Below, piece after piece: positions 56,482-64,000 of a DNA stretch of 64,000 bases; the first letter of the stretch is position 1, and each line of letters opens with the position of its first letter. The notes beneath the pieces were generated by a model. That model did no database searches. It had not been told where the DNA came from and saw only the letters and a list, made by a program, of their open reading frames with translations. The position numbers were made by a program, and so were the translations under genes. This DNA is from Coffea arabica (Eukaryota > Streptophyta > Magnoliopsida > Gentianales > Rubiaceae). The stretch spans positions 5,084,001 through 5,148,000 of the forward strand of contig NC_092326.1 of assembly GCF_036785885.1 (NCBI RefSeq). Reading direction: 5' to 3'.

Positions 56482-57037
56482 TGTTAAGACTGGCCCAAGA
56501 ATAAACAAACTAAAATTAGAACAAAATAGACGGTATAACCGACCATATAAAAATTATGTAGTAGACACCAGCCATATAATAATTAGGCGGTAAAACCAAC
56601 CATATAAAAGGGTTGTGGCAACCCAATAAAGACAAAAAATAAAGCAAAATAAAAAACACATAAATTTACGTGGTTCGGTCAAATTGACCTACGTCCACGG
56701 GCGGGGGAGGAACAATATTTCTACTATGAAGAAAAAATGCAAAAGCTGTAGGAAAGTGGTTCCTAGACCAAAATGGCACTTACAAAAGGTTTAGGAAATA
56801 TTCCTAAACTCAAAACAAGAGAGTCTAAAATATTTGACTATAAATGGGTTAGATGACCCAAGAAACTAATAGCCCATATAATGCTTTCTTGAGTGGTATA
56901 CTTAAAACCTTCATAGGGCCTCTATATTTATAGATGTATAAGGGAAGGCTTCCTCAGCCTTTCTCCGATGTGGGATGAAACTAAAGGAAGAAAACTTTCT
57001 TATGCAAAGTTGATGTGGGACAAAGTCAAAACTAACA
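56482..57037 (-). repeat. Copia copy 2 LTR (3' LTR of the minus-strand element)
   Basis: 556 bp, TGTTAAGACTGG ... AAAACTAACA. Next to the PPT. Confidence 0.92.
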
Positions 57038-57117
57038 AATCTCCACCTTGACGTGTCCCCAACATCGACAATATCAAAACTACTCCACCTTCTCTATATA
57101 AGCCCCAATGGGCCGTA

Positions 57118-58386
57118 TTACAAACTACGAACACCAACCAAATCTAAGCACTGTTTGAACTTGTAAATTGGAAGAGGTTTTGTAAACATATCGACTGGAT
57201 TGTCCTTGGTATTGATTTTCTGAATAAGAACCTTTCCTTCAGCAATGATATCCCGAATGAAGTGATACTTCACATCAATTTGTTTCGTCCTCTCATGATA
57301 CATCTGATCTTTAGTCAAGTGTATGGCACTTTGACTATCACAGTGAATAACAGTAACACTTTGATGTAGACTAAGTTCGCTAAACAAACTCTTCAACCAC
57401 AAGGCTTCTTTGATTGCCTCGGGCACAACCATATATTCTGCTTCTGTAGTAGACAAAGCTATGACAGGTTGTAGAGTAGCTTTCCAACTAACGGCACAAC
57501 CGCCAATGCAAAATACATAGGCTGAAAGTGATCTTCTCCTGTCAAGATCTCCAGCGTAGTCTGAGTCTACAAAACCAACCAAAGTATTATTATTTCTTCC
57601 AAACTCCAAACATGCATTTGAAGTACCTCGCAAGTATCTGAGAATCCACTTCACAGCCTGCCAATGTGCTTTACCAGGGCAAGACATATATCTGTTAACA
57701 GTACTAACTGCATGCGAGATATCTAGACGAGTACAAACCATTGCATACATAACACTGCCGACTGCACTGGAATAAGGAACCCGTGCCATATAATCTTTCT
57801 CTTCATCTAATTGTGGTGATTGAGTAGCAAATAGTTGAAAATGGCTAGCAAGAGGAGTAGATACTGGTTTAGCATCTTTCATGCCAAAACGCTCCAAGAC
57901 TTTCTCAAGGTAATTTTTTTGGGTCAAGAACAACTTCCCTACTCCTCGATCTCGCTTGATATCCATGTCAAGAATTTTCTTAGCTGCTCCTAAATCTTTC
58001 ATTTCAAATTCATTATTTAACTGCAGTTTCAAAGTGTGAATTTCTGACAAATTCTTGGCAGCAATGAGCATGTCATCAACATATAACAATAAGTAAATGA
58101 AAGAACCATCATTTAACTTTCGAAAGTAAACACAACTATTAAACATCCTCCTTGAATAACCATGACCCAACATAAAGGAATCAAACTTTTTATACCATTG
58201 TTTTGGAGACTGCTTCAATCCATATAAGAATTTCTTCAATAAGCAAATATAGTCTTCCTTACCTTCAATTTCAAAACCCTGGGGTTGTTTCATATAAATT
58301 TGTTTTTCAAGTTCGCCGTGCAAGAAAACTGTCTTAACATCAAGCTGCTCTAACTCCAAATCATACATGGCAACTAAAGCAAGCAA
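57118..58386 (-). pseudogene. Copia RT-RNase H, copy 2
   Basis: 422 codons open on the minus strand, from the middle of RT to the polyprotein end. LALVAMYDLELEQLDVKT, SLYGLKQSP-type (FLYGLKQSPKQWYKKFD), LLLYVDDMLIAAKN with intact YVDD, EFEMKDLGAAKKIL, YSSAVGSVMYAMVCTRLDI, RYLRGTSN, GFVDSDYAGDLD, SLSAYVFCIGG, LSTTEAEYM, CDSQSAIHL and DMFTKPLPIYKF are all present. The RNase H residues D (DSDYAG), E (TEAEY) and D (CDSQSA) are kept. The N-terminal RT part is in another frame upstream, so no complete polyprotein could be made. Confidence 0.93.
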
Positions 58387-59351
58387 AACACGAATAGATC
58401 TATGTTTAATAACAGGTAAAAAAATTCATTAAAATCAACACCTTGTACCTGACTATAACCCTTAGCAACTAATCGTGTTTTATACCTTGTATTTTCAACC
58501 CCTGGAATACCTTCCTTTTTCTTGAAGATCCACTTGCAACCAACTATTTTCTTATTTGATGGCGGTTTTACAAGAACCCAAGTTTCATTCTGATGAAGAG
58601 ATTCAATTTTTTCATTCATCGCAATCAACCACTTTGTAGAATCATCACAAGAAACTACTTCTGAATAGGTGGAAGACTCACCAACTGCATCAGTTTCTTC
58701 TGCAACAGACAAAGCATATGCAACTAAATTTACATATCTTTGTGGTGGTCGAATGTCTCTCTTTGATCTATCTCTGGCTATGTAATACTCTTTTTCTTCT
58801 AAACTATCTTCAACAGTAGATTCAGGTGCATCTACTGGCACTTGCTGAATAGAAGATTTGATCTGAGAAGGACCAGAATTGTCAATATCAAGCTCCACCT
58901 GCTTCTGTGTACTAACAGTAGTACAAAAACTAGAAGACTCATTCTTCGAAAATAACATAGTCAATTCATCAAAAGTAACATCTCTACTGATCACAAATTT
59001 TGGAGATTTGGAATCGGGGCACCATAATCTGTATCCTTTCACCCCAAAAGCATATCCAAGAAAAATGCACTGTTTAACCCTAGGCTCCAATTTTTCATCA
59101 TTCATATGCATGTATGCTGGACACCCAAAAATTTTTAAATTGGAGTAATCAACAGGAGTACCTGACCAAACTTCCTCAGGAATTTTAAAATCAAAAGATG
59201 CAGAAGGAGAACGATTGACAATATAACAGGCCATATTGATCGTCTCTGCCCAAAAGTCGTTTGTCAATCCTGTATTGGAGATCAAACATCTCGCTCTCTC
59301 CAAAAGCGTTTTGTTCATACGTTCGGCCACACCATTTTGTTGAGGCGTCAT
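58374..59351 (-). pseudogene. Copia integrase end and RT start, copy 2
   Basis: 325 codons on the minus strand: MTPQQNGVAERMNKTLLERA holds the catalytic Glu of the integrase core, then NRSPSASFDFKIPEEVW, GYAFGVKGYRLW, and the RT entry WLIAMNEKIESLHQNETWV, IVGCKWIFKKKEG, TRLVAKGYSQVQGVDFNEFF. The frame ends in YLLLNIDLFVFCLL because of a frameshift where LALVAMYDLE would follow; it overlaps the next frame by 13 bp. Confidence 0.9.
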
Positions 59352-60001
59352 TCAGACAGTGCGATGCCGAACAATTCCTTCATTTTTGTAGAATCTATCA
59401 AATTTACCTTCACAAAATTTCATGTCATTATCTGTTCTCAACCGCTTAATATGTTTTCCTATTTGTTTCTCAATCAAAACTTTCCCATTGCTTGAAAGTT
59501 AGAAAAACATCATTTTTATACTTAAGAAAATATACTCAAAATTTCCTTGAATAATCATCAATGAAAGTCAATATGTACCTGGCACTACTTTTAGAAGAAG
59601 CATGAGAAGGATCCCATAGATCTGAATAAATGTAATCAAGAGTACCTTTTGTTTTGTGAATTGCTGGTGAACTGAAACTGACTCTTTTCTGCTTCCCAAA
59701 AAATACAATGTTCACAGAATTCCAATGGTCCGGTACTTTGTCCATAAAGAAGTCCTCTTTTGCTCAGTATGTCCAAGTCTTTTTCGCTCATGTACCCCAA
59801 ATGCATATGCCATAATTTGGTGATGTCTGTATCTAACAAAGATGATGTTGAAACAGCAGCAGGACCTGTAACAGTAGATCCCTGCAAAATATATGAAGTA
59901 CCAGATCTGTGTGTCTTCATAACAACAAGAGCACCTCGAGTGATTTTGAGAACTCCACTTCCACCAGAATACCTGCACCCAATAGACTCAAAAGTACCCA
60001 A
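59352..60001 (-). pseudogene. Copia integrase N-terminal and core start, copy 2
   Basis: Overlapping minus-strand frames. 59636-60001 has [14 protein letters not shown] and LEFCEHCIF (zinc-finger His and Cys residues). 59536-59745 has IYSDLWDPSHASS and FIDDYSRKF, with the two core Asp residues (DLW, DDY). Frameshifts near 59740 and 59530, plus a stop zone 59352-59530, separate these from the next part. Confidence 0.85.
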
Positions 60002-60960
60002 AGATATGAGATTTTTCTCACAATACCATCGTATATTTTAATCCGGATTGTGCCTTTGCCAACAACTTTACAAATGGCGTTGTTACCCATTAAGACAACT
60101 CCATATTCAGTTGATTCATATGTTGAAAACCAGTCCCTATTGGGACACATATGATATGAACAACCCGAATCTATAATCCACTCATTGTTAGACCTAAAGT
60201 TATTTTTCGTTGCACAGATTATGGTTCCATCATTCTCATCAACTGCAATACTGGCCTCGATGGTCTCACTCTTTTTCTTCCTTTGCTTTTCTTTATTTTT
60301 CAATTTAAAGCAATCAGAGATAACATGACTCTTCTTTTTACAATAGTTGAACACCATATTTTTATGTTTGGATTTGGATCTACTTCTATTTTCTGTATTT
60401 CTCTTTTCAGATCTATCCTGAACAAACAAGCCATCGGCTTGACTCCCACTATTTTCCCAGTAATATCCCTATCTATCTGCTCTTTAAATTTTAATGCAGA
60501 TTTAATTATTCGATACGAAATTGTTTCCATTCCATAAATCATAGTATCACAAAAATGCTTAAAGGACTGGGAAAGGGAACACAAAAGTAATAGGCCCTGA
60601 TCTTCATCATCAATTTTCGAATCTATATTCTCCAAATTCATAATAATGAAATCAAATTTATCAAGATGGGAGAGTATAGATATATCTTCAGACATCCGAA
60701 ACATATACAAACTCTGTTTCAGATATATCCGATTCTCCACTGTCTTCTTCATATACAAGCTTACAATTTATCCCACATAACCTTGGCCGAAGTCTCCGTT
60801 GCTACCTCCCGTAAAACTTCATCGGAAAGATTCAAAATTATGCTGGATCTAGCTTTCTTATCCATATCGGCAAAATCCGCATCCTTTACATCTTCTGGCT
60901 TGTTTTCAATACCTTGTATTGCCAAATCAACTCCCTCTTAAATAAGAATGACCTCCATCT
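59917..60960 (-). pseudogene. Copia gag-protease, copy 2
   Basis: 60300-60758 covers the middle of gag ([36 protein letters not shown]); the N-terminal part to about 60960 is in another frame. 59917-60429 holds the zinc-knuckle region [14 protein letters not shown], in which the first Cys of CX2CX4HX4C has become Phe, and the protease motif [11 protein letters not shown]. Copy 1 keeps that Cys. The piece near 60440 lost its frame in ETSGSQ / KIVGVK. Confidence 0.87.
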
Positions 60961-61100
60961 TGAGCTGCTACATGTCGAAGTTGACATTCCTGTCGAATTA
61001 TTCGACAACCGTTTTTATTATCATCACTGTTACCACAAAAATCTGTAACCTGAAGTTTGTCTCAAAAACTGATGAAACAAATATGCAAGTCTCGTTAGTG

Positions 61101-61200
61101 GATCCCACAGGGTGAGCGGGCTCCACAGGATGAACAGCCCCACAAGGTGAGCGGGTCCCAAGGATAAACGAACCCCACAGGATGAGTAGGCCCCACCAGA
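61101..61200 (-). repeat. Leader minisatellite, Copia copy 2
   Basis: About five imperfect CCCCACAGGATGA units; shorter than in copy 1 (14249-14368). Confidence 0.75.
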
Positions 61201-61208
61201 TATATCAA

Positions 61209-61223
61209 CCAACTCTGGCACCA
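61209..61223 (-). other. Primer binding site, Copia copy 2
   Basis: Minus-strand TGGTGCCAGAGTTGG; two bases differ from the initiator-Met-type TGGTATCAGAGTTGG in copy 1. Confidence 0.8.
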
Positions 61224-61226
61224 GTT

Positions 61227-61782
61227 TGTTAGGACTGGGCGAAAAATAAACAAACTAAAATTAGAACAAAATAAGCGATATAACCGACCATACAAAGATT
61301 ATGCGGTAGACACCAGCCATATAATAATTAGGCGATAAAACCGACCATATAAAAGGGTTGTGGCAACCCAATAAAGACAAATAACAAAGCAAAATAAAAG
61401 ACATAGAAATTTACGTGGTTCGGTCAAATTGACCTACGTCCATGGGCGAGGGAGGAACAATATTTCTACTGTGAAGAAGAAATACAAAAGTCGTAGGAAA
61501 GTAGTTGCTAGGCCAAAATGGCACTTATAAAAGGTTTAGGAAATATTTCTAAACTCAAAACAAGAGAGCCTAAAATATTTGACTATAAATGGGTTAGATG
61601 ATCCAAAAAACTAATAGCCCATATAATGCTCTCTTGAGTGGTACACTTAAAACCTTCATAGGGCCTCTATATTTATAGATGTATAAGGGAAGGCTTTCTC
61701 AGCCTTCCTCCGATGTGGGACGAAACTAAAGAAAGAAAACTTCCTTATGCAAAGTTGATGTGGGACAAAATCAAAACTAACA
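61227..61782 (-). repeat. Copia copy 2 LTR (5' LTR of the minus-strand element)
   Basis: 556 bp, TGTTAGGACTGG ... AAAACTAACA; followed by CTTGG at 61783-61787. Confidence 0.92.
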
Positions 61783-62019
61783 CTTGGGAATAAGAAGATC
61801 TTTCAAACTAAGCTTGCTGATTTGCACAAAGATTAATATCAATCTACTGGAAAACATGAAACTAGAAAATAAATGATTGTTAGAAATTAGCCTAATACTT
61901 CTAAGAAATCTTTGAAAATCCTAATTCTAGCCTATGATTCTAAGAAAGCTGTTAAAAGGAAAAAGAAACATCAGACTTGTCATTTTTGTGAAGCGAAAGT
62001 AGTTGCGTTAATTTGATAC
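61783..62019. repeat. Duplicated host segment, unit B (right part)
   Basis: CTTGGGAATAAGAAGATC..., homologous to 14967-15189 and 55017-55245. Ends where the TRIM-like element starts (TGTTAGG at 62020). Confidence 0.87.
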
Positions 62020-63243
62020 TGTTAGGTATGGTTCCAAAACATTGACCCACGAGAATAATAGGGTGTTTGACAACTCAATAATAACAATAACAAAACAAAT
62101 AAATCAAACAGAGAAACACAAAATTTCTATGATTTGATCAAACTAATTTACATCCACGGGCGAAGAGGCAACACATTTACTATAACCAAAACAAACGACA
62201 AAAGAGAGAATACAAAACCTTAGAAAAATAATTCCTAAACCCAAAAGACACCTAAAACTAAAAACACAAAAGAGCTTAAATAATACAAAAGACTTAATGG
62301 CCCAAAGACACATAACTTGCTCTTTTGGATTGGTGCCTAACCAAAACTCCTCTCGTAGATTGGGGTGTGGACCCTATAAAACTCTCTTGAATTGGTGCAC
62401 ATGGCATTTGGATTGGTGCCCTCAACACAATTAAACTCATTTAAATTTACTATATTTATAACTACCAAGAGGAGATACTTCTTTATAAAAGTCTTGATGT
62501 GGGATACAAGGACACATAACAACAAATCCCCACGTTAACGTGTATCCTACATCGCTAAATAGTAAACAAGCTACACCTTTACCATAAAAGTTTCAGCGGA
62601 ACTCAATGGACCTCAACAAGCCACCAACGAACCAAGATACAAAAGATTTAACAGATTCCAACAAGCCAAATTTTATAAAAGGTTCAACACATCCAAACAG
62701 GTTAAAAACCACGAACATAGTAATATTTCTCCACGTTCTTCTCAAAACCCTCAACGAGTTCCAACGGGCCAAATAATTCTTCTCCAAAATCCAACTGAAC
62801 TCCAATGAAATTTTTTTTTCACTCTCTGTAACACCAAAATCTGTTAATGTCTTCAAGAATCCAAAATCTGACCATGACCCAAAACTTGAAATTCAAATAC
62901 CAATTTGTTAGTTTTGGTTCCAGCAAATTGACCCACGAGAATAATAGAGTTCTTAACAACTCAATATTGACAATAACAAATCAAATAAATCAAATAGAGA
63001 AATACGAAATTTACGTGGTTTGGTCAATCTAACCTATGTCCACGGGCGAAGAGATAGCACATTTACTATAACCAAAAGAGAGTACAAAACCCTAGAAAAT
63101 AATTTCAAAACCCAAAAGGCACCAAAAATTGAAAACACAAAAGAACCTAAATAACACAAAAGAATTGACAGCCCAAAGGTCGATAACTTGTTCTTTTGGT
63201 TTAATGCCTAACCAAAACTGCTCCATTAAATTGGGGTGTAGAT
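62020..63243 (-). mobile_element. TRIM-like miniature LTR retrotransposon, copy 2
   Basis: Terminal repeat 62020-62521 and partial repeat from 62906, internal region about 385 bp without coding capacity. It is at the same place and truncated at the same point as copy 1 (15190-16402), so both derive from one insertion. Confidence 0.65.
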
Positions 63244-64000
63244 GACAAATGCAGAATACACATATAACAATTAACTTATCCACAGTCAAGTTTTACATTT
63301 ATAACATTCTAAATACCCCACATGCGATTTTTCTGCAAGTATACAAGCCGTGAACAAGCATAGAGTATTAAGGGTTGATCCCATAGAGAAAATTTTCAAT
63401 TACCAGTTGTTTTCGAACTCCTTTATTATCTAGACTACCATAAACATAAAAGTAATGAAAATAATACTAGAAAGTTTTTAGAAGTATGGAATTCCTTACT
63501 ACTCTTCCGAATGAGATTACCAGTTAAGTGAATACTATTATTTTGATTAGTTATGGTGTAATTTCCTAATGTATATGAAACCTACTCTCGTAGTGAATTA
63601 GCTATACTTGTAACTAAACCATACCTACTCTTGTGGTTATGAAATTAACTACAAAGTCATTTCTTCTATGAAATTATATTAAACAATTCACTAAAGCCAC
63701 AAAGGTGCACCTCTACTTTCATGAGTGTACTTTCTAAATTTATCAATTCCTTGAACTAGTGTTCAATTTCAATTCTCATTGCAAACTTAACACCTTAAGA
63801 TTATCACAATTAATGACCGGTTAATCAAGATTAAATAAACAAAAGTGATAAATTACTTGATCAAAATAATATCATCAAATAACCAAGTAAGTGTCACTAA
63901 CAAGATATAGAAATTTCATCCATAACTCTAGCCATGAACTTTAACTAAACATAAAGAAAAAAAAATCCAAACATGTATTATAACTAAACATGAAATCAAA
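63244..64000 (-). repeat. Old Gypsy LTR, copy 2 (runs off the window)
   Basis: Collinear with 16403-17170, including CTATGGGATCAACCC (minus strand) and later AT-rich sequence. Confidence 0.7.

Larger units (their letters stand above)
56482..61782 (-). mobile_element. Copia element copy 2 (Tnt1-like)
   Basis: 5301 bp, LTRs 56482-57037 and 61227-61782, flanked by CTTGG. Same element family, target site, orientation and downstream neighbours as copy 1 (5228-14966), but without the giant LTR. PPT-like stretch AATCTCCACCTTGACG after the left LTR; PBS at 61209-61223. All genes are frameshifted but RT-RNase H is one long frame. Confidence 0.93.

Overview
This window is nuclear DNA from a flowering plant, probably a eudicot. 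It shows a spliced ankyrin/PGG gene, a MIR395 hairpin, an inserted fragment of plastid psaC, and plant-type retrotransposons (Sirevirus/Copia, Tnt1-like Copia, Athila-like Gypsy, plant L1 LINE, MITEs). I cannot name the species. Base composition is AT-rich, and most of the window is nested or decayed transposons. No bacterial features, CRISPR array or tRNA gene were seen.

Layout. (1) 1-5222: 3' half of a Sirevirus-type Copia element on the + strand: a gag fragment fused by deletion to RT/RNase H, an extra ORF in the envelope position, several polypurine tracts, and a 1079-bp 3' LTR. (2) 5223-17170: a decayed Tnt1-like Copia element on the - strand (5228-14966), itself split by a 4388-bp solo LTR (6275-10662), then a short duplicated host segment, a TRIM-like element, and an old Gypsy LTR. 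(3) 18284-25480: Gypsy 3' UTR debris, a plastid insertion with a psaC pseudogene, a second copy of the giant LTR, and a gag-only non-autonomous Gypsy element on the - strand. (4) 25480-32900: mostly non-coding DNA with an internally duplicated segment, MITEs, a Copia 3'-end fragment, and a convincing MIR395 locus (30962-31075). (5) 32952-33398: a fragment of an endogenous plant pararetrovirus, abutting (6) 33399-42936: a young Athila-like element with one uninterrupted 1796-codon gag-pol ORF and nearly identical LTRs, the left one truncated. (7) 43000-45100: MITE and LINE debris. (8) 45149-54424: an ankyrin-repeat/PGG-domain gene broken by a nonsense codon and by a 6.9-kb L1-type LINE inserted in its last exon (47320-54235). 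(9) 54347-64000: a tandem duplication of the 3' flank of that gene, the second copy carrying another Copia element (56482-61782), then the same TRIM and Gypsy LTR seen at 15-17 kb.

How it fits together. The only host loci I can support are the ankyrin/PGG pseudogene and MIR395. The Copia elements at 5.2-15 kb and 56.5-61.8 kb sit at the same CTTGG target in paralogous DNA. An empty version of the site survives at 55017-55021, so the order of events can be read: duplication of the ankyrin 3' flank, then Copia and TRIM insertion, then duplication of the loaded segment, then insertion of the giant solo LTR into one copy only. Insertion times run from very old (psaC insertion, 16-18 kb LTR) to very recent (Athila-like element). 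All identifications come from reading the sequence and its translations; no database search was run.
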